From: Candidatus Auribacterota bacterium
GTDB taxonomy: Bacteria > Auribacterota > Tritonobacteria > UBA1439
Reading direction: 5' to 3'
Assembly (NCBI GenBank): GCA_026391995.1
Contig: JAPLCY010000277.1
Coordinates: 1 to 10,849 of the forward strand
Length of the DNA stretch: 10,849 nt
Made by a program: the position numbers and the translations under genes. The notes under the pieces were generated by a model. The model was given only the letters and a program-made list of their open reading frames with translations, searched no databases and was not told the DNA's origin. Position 1 is the first letter of the stretch, and each line of letters opens with the position of its first letter. Shown in pieces: positions 1-6,795 of this stretch.

Positions 1-258
1 GTTCCCCCGGACAGCGCCGTGAGCTTTAAGGCGTATATCTCCTCCCGCCCCGGCGAGGTGCTCACGGAGAAATCAACCGGCTGCCAATATGAGGGTGGCT
101 GGTTTCAAATAGTCGTTGCGAACTTCCCCACAGAGTGGAAGAGCGGGGACGTCCTGAAAATGGAGTTTTCAGACAAGGCCCATGGAACGTCCTGCTCCGT
201 CAAGCATAAGCTCACGCCTCAGGACCCGGAACTGATAAAGGATGTATCGCTGAAGTAG
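1..258 (+). CDS. C-terminal part of a small secreted-type protein, 5' end outside the window
   Basis: The frame is open from base 1 and closes with TAG at 256-258, so this is the 3' end of a gene entering from the left. The GTG at 19 is in frame but has no ribosome binding site, so it is probably an internal Val. The visible 85 residues are rich in beta-prone segments and Gly/Thr, for example SFKAYISSRPGEVLT and GGWFQIVVANF. They resemble one compact extracellular Ig-like domain. The first residues (VPPDSAVSFKAYI) look like a continuation of the motif GSVPADGQI found in the broken gene at 295, so the two are probably paralogues in tandem. No enzymatic motif is visible. I cannot name the family or give a function; a secreted or surface location is inferred from the neighbour's signal peptide. 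Confidence 0.6.
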   Translation, partial: VPPDSAVSFKAYISSRPGEVLTEKSTGCQYEGGWFQIVVANFPTEWKSGDVLKMEFSDKAHGTSCSVKHKLTPQDPELIKDVSLK

Positions 259-294
259 TGGCGCATTCTTCATGAAGACGCGGCGAGAAGGTAC

Positions 295-480
295 ATGAGC
301 AGGAAGAAGGTGCTTTGTTTCGTGTACTCATGTGTCGCAACACTCCTCTTAACAACCTGTCTCTATGCCGGCAATCCGCATATAGCCACTGGAAAACTGT
401 TCAATCCCGATGGGAGCGTTCCCGCCGACGGCCAGATACGAAAACTCCGGGGTCAGACCGCCACTATACGCTGGGAATAA
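295..480 (+). pseudogene. Broken 5' fragment of a secreted protein, paralogue of the preceding gene
   Basis: This 61-residue frame begins with ATG 37 bases after the previous stop. A clear signal peptide follows: positive MSRKK, a hydrophobic stretch, then a likely cleavage after LYA near residue 25. The mature part starts GNPHIATGKLFNPDGSVPADGQI, which reads like the missing N-terminal half of the domain in the gene at 1-258. After about residue 49 the similarity stops and the frame closes at TAA 478-480. Other frames stay open to about 610 but do not restore the expected FKAYI-like continuation. The simplest reading is a tandem duplicate that has lost its 3' part by deletion or frameshift. 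A genuine short secreted peptide cannot be excluded. A modest AGAAGG lies upstream of the ATG. Confidence 0.45.
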
Positions 481-715
481 TAGTCGGGTTCGTTCCCCTG
501 ACCTGCCCCCCCTGGTTTCCACCCTGCCCGCATTATCTTCAGATGTCCGACTGGATGATGGGGATGCCAAACTAGCCGGAAAAGTAGATTGTTATTCCGA
601 TGATGGCTAACTTTGCCTGCGAAAAGTGGTACAATAATTCTGATATAACCGAATTCTAATGGGCCCTGTATAGGCCCCGAGCCAAATATCTTGACGGAGT
701 ATTATATTGGAAGCA
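481..715. other. Non-coding stretch between broken gene and tRNA promoter
   Basis: No convincing gene is visible here. Short open frames at 410-610 and 315-575 run through it but lack a ribosome binding site and similarity to neighbours. They may be remains of the decayed paralogue. A small hairpin (GGGCC, loop, GGCCC) occupies 661-677 and is not followed by a T run, so it is not an intrinsic terminator. Confidence 0.4.
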
Positions 716-744
716 TTGTGCAATGGCTTGCATTAGAGTATGAT
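716..744 (+). promoter_or_regulatory. Promoter of the tRNA-Ser gene
   Basis: A TTGTGC box at 716-721 and TATGAT at 739-744 are separated by exactly 17 bases. The -10 box ends 10 bases before the first base of the tRNA, so the primary transcript would carry only a very short 5' leader. The match and position make this the likely sigma-70-type promoter, but no start site is known. Confidence 0.6.
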
Positions 745-754
745 ATAGCTATCA

Positions 755-844
755 GGAGGGGTGGCTGAGCGGTCGAAAGCGCCGGTCTTGAAAACCGGTA
801 TACCCTTACGGGTATCGTGGGTTCGAATCCCTCCCCCTCCGCCA
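755..844 (+). tRNA. tRNA-Ser(UGA), CCA encoded
   Basis: The gene folds into a class II tRNA cloverleaf. The acceptor stem is GGAGGGG (755-761) paired with CCCCTCC (834-840), followed by discriminator G841 and an encoded CCA (842-844). The anticodon stem CCGGT/ACCGG encloses the loop CTTGAAA, with anticodon TGA at 789-791. The long variable arm (TACCC, TTAC, GGGTA region) is typical of tRNA-Ser, and the T arm contains GGTTCGAATCC. It reads UCA and, by wobble, other UCN codons. It stands alone behind its own promoter. Its 3' side faces the convergent end of the cohesin-like gene at 939. No integrase or duplicated tRNA 3' end was found, so there is no sign that it serves as an attachment site here. 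Confidence 0.97.
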
Positions 845-938
845 GAAATGCAGTGATAAGTGGAGAGCGGCGAAAGAGTTCGTGGAGCTCTCCGAAGAAG
901 TGACACCCGGCACGAAATAATAGAAACGCCAGCTGGGG

Positions 939-1880
939 CTAAGGCCGCGGCGTGGGGGTGGGAGTTACGATATGGAATCCAGCGGATGCGGTGTTTGAAA
1001 TCCTGTTCGCCTTCTTGGTGGGGCTCTTGCGCGGGTAGGTGAGCGTCCCGTAGAAGGTATAGGCGCCATAGGGTATGCCCTGGGGAACCGGGCCGAACTG
1101 CACGTCCCCCTGCATATCCTCTATCGTGATCTTCGGCGCCAGCGCGGCGCGCGTTGTGACGAACTCAAGCCGGGGGTTGACATAGAGCAGCGAGCCGTCC
1201 GGCATTGCCACCCAGATGTAGGCATCGGCGCGGATGCCGTCCCAGGCCTGTGCCGAGAGGTTAAAGCTGAGCGTGAGCGGTTGACCGGGTGTGAGCACCG
1301 TGCCTGACCCCATGCTCAACGTGAGGGAGGGCGGTTTGCCCGGGAGCGGCGTCGGGGTGGGCGTGGGTCGTGAAGAGATGATCGTGATCGCTCCGTTTTG
1401 CGTCGTTGTTGACTGCCAGCGGCCGTCGTCGTTGCGCTCATAGTACGCAATGCCGACGAAGGTGAGCGCGGCGGTCGCGCTGTAGGCGTTTTCATTGATG
1501 TCAAAGCGCACAATTGCCAGCCGGCTGATTTGTTCGAGCCACCATTCGCCGTTCCAGGACTCGGTTTCTACATCCACTTCGCCGCCGGGCGAATCGTTAT
1601 ACCAGAGGCGGGAGATGCCGTTTTCGGCGGCCCCGTCGCTCAGATAGATGTCGCGGAGCGTGAGGAGGCGTGTGTCGTACCGGAACGAGCACTGGAAATT
1701 GGTGACATAGTCGGAGGGATCGAGGCTGAGCGAGACGCTGACCGAGTCGCCGGGCTCACCGGTGGCATAACCGAGGGAGAGGATGGCTGCGGAGCACAGG
1801 GAGGGCAGCAGCGCCGCACATGCGGCGATGGCTATCATGCCCGTACGGTGTCCCGGAAGGGCGCGGCGCCATTCATTCAT
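939..1880 (-). CDS. Secreted cohesin-like domain protein with Thr-Pro linkers
   Basis: The 313-residue product has a basic start (MNEWRRALPGHRTG) and a hydrophobic core (MIAIAACAALLPSLCSA), a signal peptide with cleavage near residue 31. Residues 33-168 look like a cohesin-type beta sandwich (GEPGDSVSVSLSLDPSD, then FQCSFRYDTRLLTLRDI). RPTPTPTPLPGKP at 171-183 is a flexible linker. Residues 184-305 form a second beta-rich domain (VLTPGQPLTLSFNLS, AYIWVAMPDGSLLYVNP), and the protein ends TPTPTPRP. Ending in a linker is odd and suggests loss of a further C-terminal domain. The start at 1880 is chosen for the signal peptide. An upstream ATG at 1922 overlaps the glycosyltransferase stop as TGATG, and neither start has a strong ribosome binding site. 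The protein is probably exported and may be a surface scaffold; its binding partner is unknown. The overlap with the glycosyltransferase gene suggests co-expression. Confidence 0.75.
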   Translation of the reverse strand: MNEWRRALPGHRTGMIAIAACAALLPSLCSAAILSLGYATGEPGDSVSVSLSLDPSDYVTNFQCSFRYDTRLLTLRDIYLSDGAAENGISRLWYNDSPGGEVDVETESWNGEWWLEQISRLAIVRFDINENAYSATAALTFVGIAYYERNDDGRWQSTTTQNGAITIISSRPTPTPTPLPGKPPSLTLSMGSGTVLTPGQPLTLSFNLSAQAWDGIRADAYIWVAMPDGSLLYVNPRLEFVTTRAALAPKITIEDMQGDVQFGPVPQGIPYGAYTFYGTLTYPRKSPTKKANRISNTASAGFHIVTPTPTPRP

Positions 1881-1921
1881 TGATAATAGTCTATCATGGG
1901 CAGGGGCGGAGCGCAAACGCA

Positions 1922-3220
1922 TCAGCGCCAGTTGTCCCGCAGTACCTTTACCGAGAGATCGAGGATCAGATCTCCGCGAAACACCCGCGTGAAGCACCGG
2001 TAGTCGCGCACGGCGGCGCCGATCAGGAGAATGACGGCCAGCACGAGGCAGGCGCGGGCAGGCTCTCTCGCCAGCCGGGCGCGCGCCCATGAGAGCAGCA
2101 GCCAGACCCCGAAACCGGCCATGAAATAAAGCGCGGCCATGACCACATACAGGTAGCGAAAGTTCTGCCCCTGGGGGGTGAGCATCCAGATCGCGGTGAA
2201 GATGACCGAGAAGAGAACGGTCCAGATCCGTGCGAGGTGGAAGTTGCTCTCCCCCGCCGCCGCGGGAGAGATGGTGCGATCCCCTCCCAGGAGCAGCGCC
2301 ACTATGCCGACGAACCCCATGACAACCGCTGCAGGGCTCGTGAGCCAGAAGAGCTGAAGGAATTGCGCATAGGGTCCGTTCTGGTACTCGATGCCATAGT
2401 TGCCGAAATTCCTCGCCGCCTTGAAATTCCGCAATACTGCGGCGACCTGACTGATGCCGCCGCATACGGCCGTAAGAATCCCCGCCGCTATGGCGAGGCC
2501 GAGAATGCTCACGAGAATCAGGAGGGCGGCGCGCCGGCCGGCGTGTTCGCGGACAATGAGGATGACGGCAATCCACGCGGCGCACAGGCCGAAGGCCAGC
2601 GGGCCCGTCTCTTTGATGAAAACCGCGATGCTGCCGGACAGGACCAGGAGTATGTAGGGCGCGGTGCGTCTCGGCGCGCGCGTGATCTCGCAGGAGAGGT
2701 AGAGGCAGGCGAGATTCACAAGCCCGAGCATGGAATCCGCCCATGCCCGTCGTGCAATTGCCAGGTCGAGGGGAGAGGCGCACATGAACAGGAGGGCGAT
2801 GAGGGTGATCGGGGGATTGAAGAACCTGAGCCCCATGAGGATGAGCAGCAGGAGCGAGAGGATGCTGCATGCGCAGGAGAGGGAGGCACCCAACTCGGGA
2901 CCTGTGCGCCCCGTCAGCCGCATCAATATGGAGATGGGCCATGTGTAGCCTATGCGCGTGGGCGGCGGATAGATCCAAAAATCTCTATAGGCGTTGAATT
3001 GAGCGACGAGACCCGGCAACCCCCGGACTCCATCCCGCGAAATAACCTTCGCCTGGCTGGTGTGCGCCCACTCGTCGGGGCTCCTGAAGGGAACCGGCGC
3101 CAGATTGTTCAGGCGGAGGGCTATTGCGAGAAGCATGACTGCTGCGAGGGCAAAGGGATAGAAATAACCCGTGCCGGGAAGAGTGGCGATCGGAGATGCA
3201 TGTGCTTGTTCCGCGTACAT
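1922..3220 (-). CDS. GT-C fold membrane glycosyltransferase (PMT/ArnT-like, GT39/GT83 type)
   Basis: The 432-residue protein is mostly hydrophobic, with roughly ten membrane segments, starting at FALAAVMLLAIALRL (about 23-37). Just after the first helix comes SPDEWAHTSQ (47-56). The acidic pair D49-E50 in the first periplasmic loop is the place of the catalytic acidic residue in dolichyl- or polyprenyl-phosphate-sugar dependent GT-C enzymes. A YPPPT motif follows at about 84-88. Family members move a sugar from a lipid-linked donor to protein, lipid A or another acceptor on the outer face of the inner membrane. The substrate cannot be read from sequence. The start is ATG at 3220 with AGGGGA six bases upstream, behind a promoter at 3278-3250. 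The TGATG junction with the cohesin-like gene suggests that the secreted Thr/Pro-rich product could be an acceptor, which is only an inference. Confidence 0.8.
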   Translation of the reverse strand: MYAEQAHASPIATLPGTGYFYPFALAAVMLLAIALRLNNLAPVPFRSPDEWAHTSQAKVISRDGVRGLPGLVAQFNAYRDFWIYPPPTRIGYTWPISILMRLTGRTGPELGASLSCACSILSLLLLILMGLRFFNPPITLIALLFMCASPLDLAIARRAWADSMLGLVNLACLYLSCEITRAPRRTAPYILLVLSGSIAVFIKETGPLAFGLCAAWIAVILIVREHAGRRAALLILVSILGLAIAAGILTAVCGGISQVAAVLRNFKAARNFGNYGIEYQNGPYAQFLQLFWLTSPAAVVMGFVGIVALLLGGDRTISPAAAGESNFHLARIWTVLFSVIFTAIWMLTPQGQNFRYLYVVMAALYFMAGFGVWLLLSWARARLAREPARACLVLAVILLIGAAVRDYRCFTRVFRGDLILDLSVKVLRDNWR

Positions 3221-3249
3221 GGGCTTCCCCTGATCGAGCGGCTGAAGCT

Positions 3250-3278
3250 AAGATAACACAGAGGAGACCGGGCGGCAA
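3250..3278 (-). promoter_or_regulatory. Promoter of the glycosyltransferase / cohesin-like unit
   Basis: Reading the minus strand, TTGCCG (3278-3273) and TATCTT (3255-3250) are separated by 17 bases. Transcription would start near 3243 and leave a leader of about 22 bases before the ATG at 3220. This is a reasonable sigma-70-type match found by eye. Confidence 0.5.
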
Positions 3279-3493
3279 GGGCGGCACTGGTCAAATCCCG
3301 GGGAGTGGTGTGCTTTTAAGGGGGTCCGCCGCAACGTATGCCCCGGGGGTAACGGGCCGTTCGAGGGCCCGCACTTGCGAGGTGTCCCGAACAGAGAGCC
3401 TCGCAGATGTCTTTACAGGGCGCTGCGGATGAGCGTAATGGGACAATTAAAGGGGGGATATACAAAGCTGAAGAATAACCCACACTCAGAACC
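3279..3493. other. Intergenic stretch with no recognisable gene
   Basis: This stretch lies between the divergent promoters of the glycosyltransferase unit and the 3665 gene. The open frames crossing it (3196-3432 plus strand, 2985-3287 minus strand) are shadows without ribosome binding sites. It contains short GC-rich inverted repeats such as GGGCC near 3354-3370, but nothing with a T run. Confidence 0.4.
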
Positions 3494-3519
3494 GTAGGGC
3501 ACCCTTAAGGGTGCCCTAC
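3494..3519. repeat. Perfect 26-bp palindrome
   Basis: The half-site GTAGGGCACCCTT is followed immediately by its exact reverse complement, giving 13 bp per arm with no spacer. No T run follows, so it is a poor intrinsic terminator, and it lies upstream of the next promoter. GTAGGG...CCCTAC palindromes of this build occur as dispersed REP-like repeats in many environmental genomes (recalled, not searched). A large dyad operator is the alternative. Confidence 0.6.
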
Positions 3520-3563
3520 TATGACTGATTACGGGTGAGCGCCTATTTGAGCGCCGATTCCAT

Positions 3564-3592
3564 TTTACATTCAGGAGCAATGTTCCTATAAT
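3564..3592 (+). promoter_or_regulatory. Near-consensus promoter upstream of the 3665 gene
   Basis: TTTACA at 3564-3569 and TATAAT at 3587-3592 are separated by 17 bases. Transcription would begin near 3599, leaving a leader of about 65 bases before the ATG at 3665. It should drive the small gene and the coupled M20 peptidase. Confidence 0.7.
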
Positions 3593-3664
3593 GTCGCGCC
3601 ATTTACAGGCCGCCGGCAACGGTAATATGAAGATGCAAGCGCAAGCGCGCGAAGGGAGAACGCA

Positions 3665-3931
3665 ATGATCAAGAAGAAAGAAGGCTATGTGGCGCCGCCC
3701 CGGACCGGGATCGCCAACGAGGTCTGCAAGATACTTCCCGCGGTGCCGCAGGGAATGATCCGCGGGCTCGACTTCACCGTCCTCTACACGATCCACAGCG
3801 AGATCGTACGCTACGGCCTGAGGCCCGACGCCGTCGCCGAGGTGAATATCACCGGCTATCGGTGTGGCAAGGATCTTACGGGGGCGAAGGCGGCGGTAAA
3901 GCAGTTCAGGGTGGATCTCAAGAAACAGTGA
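3665..3931 (+). CDS. Small conserved-looking protein of unknown function, coupled to the M20 peptidase
   Basis: This is an 88-residue soluble protein, rich in Lys and Arg at both ends (MIKKKEG at the start, DLKKQ at the end), with no signal peptide or membrane segment. The start is ATG at 3665 with GGGAGA about six bases upstream, behind a near-consensus promoter, so it is very likely translated. The middle (ILPAVPQGMIRGLDFTVLY, then GLRPDAVAEVNITGYRCGK) suggests a small alpha/beta fold. There is a single Cys in GYRCGK and one in NEVCK. I do not recognise the family. Its TGA overlaps the GTG start of the peptidase gene (GTGA, 3928-3931), a classic sign of translational coupling, so the two products may act together, perhaps as partner or regulator. 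Confidence 0.75.
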   Translation: MIKKKEGYVAPPRTGIANEVCKILPAVPQGMIRGLDFTVLYTIHSEIVRYGLRPDAVAEVNITGYRCGKDLTGAKAAVKQFRVDLKKQ

Positions 3932-5181
3932 AAACGGTCCCTTTTGAAGATGTTGTCGCGTGTATCCAGGAGTGCATCAGCTTTCCGACGCTCTCGGGTC
4001 AGGAGGAGGCGCTCGTGAAGCACCTGATCAAGGTGGGGAGCCGGCTCGGCTTTCCCCGCGCCCGCTCCGACCGGATGGGGAACTTCATCGCGGAGATGGT
4101 TGTCGGCAGCGGCGAGGGGCCCACGGTGCTCCTCACCGGCCACCTCGACACGGTGAGCGCGAAGGCCTCGGAGTGGGATCCGGGGACGCCCCCTTTCGCA
4201 GGCTCGGTGGTGAACGGGCGGCTCTGTGGCAGGGGGGCGTCGGACATGAAGGCCTCATTCGGCGTCATGCTCCACGCCGTGGCGAGCCTCGCCGGCATCG
4301 GCGGCCCGTTCAGCGGCCGCGTCTATGTTGTGGGGAGCGTGGTGGAGGAGCTCTTCGAAGGGGTCTGCTTTCTCGAGGCGCTGAAGGAGATCAAGCCTGA
4401 CTATGTCATCGTCGGCGAGGCCAGCGCGGGGAAGCTCAACATCGGCCAGAGGGGGAGGGCGGAGATTGTCATCACCTCGTTTGGCCAGCCGCAGCACGCC
4501 TCGACGGGGCGCAAGGTGATCAACGCCATCGAGCAGATCGCCTACATCATCGATGCGTTCCACGTCTGGTACCGATCTCAGGCGGACGAGACCCTGGGGA
4601 AGCGGAACATCGTCCCCACCGACATCAAGGTCCCCGTGGGTGGCGGCGGCGGACTCGATGGGCGCGGCGGCAACTCGACCGTGCCGAACCGGGTCGAGCT
4701 CTCCTATGACATCCGCACGCTCGTGGGCGACACCGAGGAGAGCATCATCCTTCTCGTGCGCGAGAATATAGACCGGGTGGTGCAGAATGCCAGGAAGCGA
4801 TACCCGCAATTCAAGGTTCCCTCGATACAGTATTCCTCGGAGCGCGCGGTCACCTGGACCGGCGAGCCGATCGTCGCGAAGAAGTACGCCCCCGCGTGGA
4901 AGACATCGCGGAAGAGCGAGCTGGTGACCAGGGCCCTCGCCGGGCTCGAAAAGGCGCTTAAGAGAAAGGTGCAGACCGGCTCGTACGGATTTTGCACCGA
5001 CGGGAGCGGCGTCGTGCGCTACCGGGATCTCTTTCCCGACCGGAAGATCGAGGTCATCGGCTACGGGCCCGGTTCGGAGGAGAACGCGCACACGGTCAAC
5101 GAGTCGATCGCGCTTGACGAGTTGAGGGAGTCGTACGCGGGCTACCAGGCGATTCTCCTCGAGCTGTTGAAGAAGGCCTGA
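3928..5181 (+). CDS. M20 family zinc metallopeptidase/deacylase (ArgE/DapE/YgeY-like)
   Basis: The 417-residue product carries the full M20 metal set. H72 and D74 are in GHLDTVSA, D106 (bridging ligand) is in GRGASDMKAS, E140 (catalytic base) and E141 are in VVEELFEG, E164 is in GEASAG, and H388 is in ENAHTVNE. M20 enzymes hydrolyse amide bonds of small N-acyl amino acids, dipeptides or carbamoyl compounds in the cytosol with two zinc ions. The pattern FCTDGSGVVRYR and the ending resemble the YgeY group of hydrolases linked by annotation to selenium or purine-type metabolism. The substrate is not predictable, and no such genes lie nearby. GTG at 3928 is chosen because it overlaps the upstream stop and gives a normal M20 N-terminus. 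The frame stays open to 3862, but that extension would overlap the small gene. No terminator is seen after 5181. Confidence 0.9.
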   Translation: MKTVPFEDVVACIQECISFPTLSGQEEALVKHLIKVGSRLGFPRARSDRMGNFIAEMVVGSGEGPTVLLTGHLDTVSAKASEWDPGTPPFAGSVVNGRLCGRGASDMKASFGVMLHAVASLAGIGGPFSGRVYVVGSVVEELFEGVCFLEALKEIKPDYVIVGEASAGKLNIGQRGRAEIVITSFGQPQHASTGRKVINAIEQIAYIIDAFHVWYRSQADETLGKRNIVPTDIKVPVGGGGGLDGRGGNSTVPNRVELSYDIRTLVGDTEESIILLVRENIDRVVQNARKRYPQFKVPSIQYSSERAVTWTGEPIVAKKYAPAWKTSRKSELVTRALAGLEKALKRKVQTGSYGFCTDGSGVVRYRDLFPDRKIEVIGYGPGSEENAHTVNESIALDELRESYAGYQAILLELLKKA

Positions 5182-5199
5182 CGGCCGCGTGTTGGTATG

Positions 5200-5330
5200 G
5201 GGTCACTTACGGCAGGTATTTTCACCCCCCACCCCGACCCTCCCTCCGCCGGAGGCGGACAAGCCTCAAGCTCGCTCGCCTATGGCGAGGGGGGGAGGGG
5301 GATAATGTGGGAGCCCCTCATGAGTGACCC
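5200..5330. repeat. Composite palindromic intergenic repeat with short inverted ends
   Basis: The outer ends GGGTCACTTA (5200-5209) and TGAGTGACCC (5321-5330) are inverted repeats with 9 of 10 matches. Inside, a C-rich arm (about 5222-5250) faces a G-rich arm (about 5285-5302). Between them a 34-base core at 5257-5290 recurs in reverse orientation at 9104-9137 with 31 of 34 identical bases. The layout is that of a small non-coding mobile or REP-type element. The short open frame at 5197-5394 crosses it and is not believed. Confidence 0.6.
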
Positions 5331-5340
5331 AGTACGCGTG

Positions 5341-5372
5341 TTGCACTTCTGCGCTCTGCGAGGTGGTATAAT
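5341..5372 (+). promoter_or_regulatory. Extended -10 promoter of the Nudix-cbiQ-cbiO unit
   Basis: TGGTATAAT at 5364-5372 is a consensus -10 box (5367-5372) preceded by the TGn extension. TTGCAC at 5341-5346 could be a -35 box but is 20 bases away, which the extended -10 would compensate. A start near 5379 would leave about 17 leader bases before the GGGAGGG and ATG at 5396. Confidence 0.6.
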
Positions 5373-5395
5373 ACGGCTATTGTCGGGAGGGTAGT

Positions 5396-6010
5396 ATGGG
5401 CGCCACCGAGATCATGGTCGTCGAGCGGGAGCAGCTCCTCCGGGAACGTCCCTTCCAGGGATTTTCACCCGCCGACGCGTATGACTATGAATCGCTCATG
5501 TTGCGGCACTACCACTACACCCCGCGCCGCCTGGCCGAGCAGGACCCCCGCCTCAAGCAGCCAATCGCTTACTGTATCATTGTGAACCCCGCCATGGGGA
5601 GGATTTTTTTCTACCGTCGCGCCGCGGAGGAGGCATATCACGAGAAGCGTCTTCGCGACAAGTTCTCGATCGGGATCGGCGGGCACATCGACCGGATCGA
5701 TCTGGCCTCGAAGAACCCGATCAGGGCGAGCATGTTGCGTGAGATCGGGGAGGAGGTCGCCCTCGACGGTGCCCACGAGCCGCGCATCCTCGGCTATATC
5801 AACGACGACGTGGACATGGTGGGGAAGGTCCACTTCGGCCTCCTCTACCGGCTCGACACGGACGCCGCCGAGGTCATCCCGAAAACACCCGAGATAGCGT
5901 CGGCCGCGATGGTGACCGTGGCGGAGTGGAGAGGGATGCTCCAGCGGGAAGCGGGGATCGAGGGCTGGTCGCGTATCGCATCCGACCCGCTCCTGGCAAG
6001 CCTGGCATAG
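5396..6010 (+). CDS. Nudix-like hydrolase with degenerate Nudix box
   Basis: The 204-residue soluble protein has a Nudix-fold core at about 57-160. IAYCIIVN and RIFFYRRA are the early strands, GIGGHID (93-99) opens the motif, and REIGEEVAL (115-123) is the REUxEE metal-binding helix of the family. The usual Glu eight residues before the Arg is Asn107, and the spacing from the Gly pair is about five residues longer than canonical. The box is therefore a variant, as in a subgroup often labelled 'phosphoesterase'. Canonical members cleave nucleoside diphosphates linked to another group; the substrate here is unknown. ATG 5396 has GGGAGGG four bases upstream. The stop at 6010 lies 11 bases before the conserved start of cbiQ, so the two are probably cotranscribed. 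Nothing ties the product to metal transport apart from this linkage. Confidence 0.8.
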   Translation: MGATEIMVVEREQLLRERPFQGFSPADAYDYESLMLRHYHYTPRRLAEQDPRLKQPIAYCIIVNPAMGRIFFYRRAAEEAYHEKRLRDKFSIGIGGHIDRIDLASKNPIRASMLREIGEEVALDGAHEPRILGYINDDVDMVGKVHFGLLYRLDTDAAEVIPKTPEIASAAMVTVAEWRGMLQREAGIEGWSRIASDPLLASLA

Positions 6011-6021
6011 GGGGACGGCCC

Positions 6022-6795
6022 ATCAAACACTCATTCCTCGACCAGTACAGCGACGGCACGAGTTTCGTGCACCGGACCGATGCGCGGGTAAAGTGTGTCG
6101 CCTGCGTGTGCTGTGTCCTCCTCATCGTCACCACGCCCGCGACGGCGGTTTTGAGTTTTACCGGATATGCCCTGATCCTCCTGGCGCTCCTCGCCGTTTC
6201 GCGCGTCCCCATCCTGCATATCGTCCGACGAACCCTCGCGGTTATGCCGTTCGTGCTGCTGATCGCCGCGTGCCTCCCCTTCATCAAGCGCGGGGAGGTG
6301 ATGTGGAGCGTCGCATGGGGCGGCTGGACCCTGGCGGTGACCCGCGACGGGCTCCGGCTGTTCTGGGGCGTGTTCGTGAAATCGTCGCTCTCGATTTTCT
6401 GCGTGGCGCTCCTGACCGCCACCACCCGTTTCGACTGCCTGTTGCGCGGGATGGAGTCGCTGCGGTGCCCGCGGCTCGTGGTGATGCTCCTGAGCTTTCT
6501 CTACCGTTACGCGTTTCTTTTTTCTGACGACCTCATGCGCATGCTCCGGGCAAAACGCTCGAGGAGTTTCCGTCCCGCGCGCAGCGAGGCGCGCATCCTC
6601 GCCGGCATGCTGGGGATGCTCTTCGTGAGGAGCTATGAGCGCGCCGAGCGCGTCTATCTCGCGATGTGCTCGCGTGGGTTCGACGGCACGATCGTCACGC
6701 CGGGCCGGCCCGCGCTCGGGGCGGCGGACCTCGCCCTCTCCGGCGGTGTCATCGCCTGCTTTGCCGCGGCGCGCCTGGCGGGAGGGATATGGTGA
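6022..6795 (+). CDS. cbiQ: CbiQ/NikQ-like EcfT transmembrane component of a nickel/cobalt ECF transporter
   Basis: This integral membrane protein has about five hydrophobic segments (for example CVACVCCVLLIVTTPATAV, ILLALLAVS and VMPFVLLIAACLPFI). The family N-terminus HSFLDQYSDGTSFVHRTDARVK is intact. The Arg-rich cytoplasmic helices LRAKRSRSFR and AMCSRGFDG correspond to the paired EcfT coupling helices that dock on the ATPase. It would link substrate-binding CbiM/NikM to CbiO. The start is unusual. Conserved sequence begins at the in-frame ATC 6022, six bases after GGGGGA, while the nearest normal start codons are GTG 5926, deep inside the Nudix gene, and GTG 6067, which would cut the conserved N-terminus. 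I give 6022 as the likely real start; a GTG 5926 start would add 32 unconserved residues. The stop overlaps the ATG of cbiO (TGATG). Confidence 0.85.
   Translation: MKHSFLDQYSDGTSFVHRTDARVKCVACVCCVLLIVTTPATAVLSFTGYALILLALLAVSRVPILHIVRRTLAVMPFVLLIAACLPFIKRGEVMWSVAWGGWTLAVTRDGLRLFWGVFVKSSLSIFCVALLTATTRFDCLLRGMESLRCPRLVVMLLSFLYRYAFLFSDDLMRMLRAKRSRSFRPARSEARILAGMLGMLFVRSYERAERVYLAMCSRGFDGTIVTPGRPALGAADLALSGGVIACFAAARLAGGIW

Noticed and set aside
755..844. tRNA-Ser as an integration site
   Set aside because: No integrase gene and no second copy of the tRNA 3' end was seen in the window.
862..893. Hairpin GGAGAGC/GCTCTCC after the tRNA as a terminator
   Set aside because: The stem is short with an 18-base loop and no T run follows on either strand.
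2237..3256. Long plus-strand open frame of 339 codons opposite the glycosyltransferase
   Set aside because: It lacks a ribosome binding site, its composition is an extreme run of Arg, Gly and Glu, and the opposite strand encodes a coherent membrane protein with promoter and start signals.
4255..5091. Minus-strand open frame of 278 codons opposite the M20 gene
   Set aside because: It is a shadow of the M20 gene in GC-rich DNA; the plus strand carries all catalytic motifs and this frame shows none.
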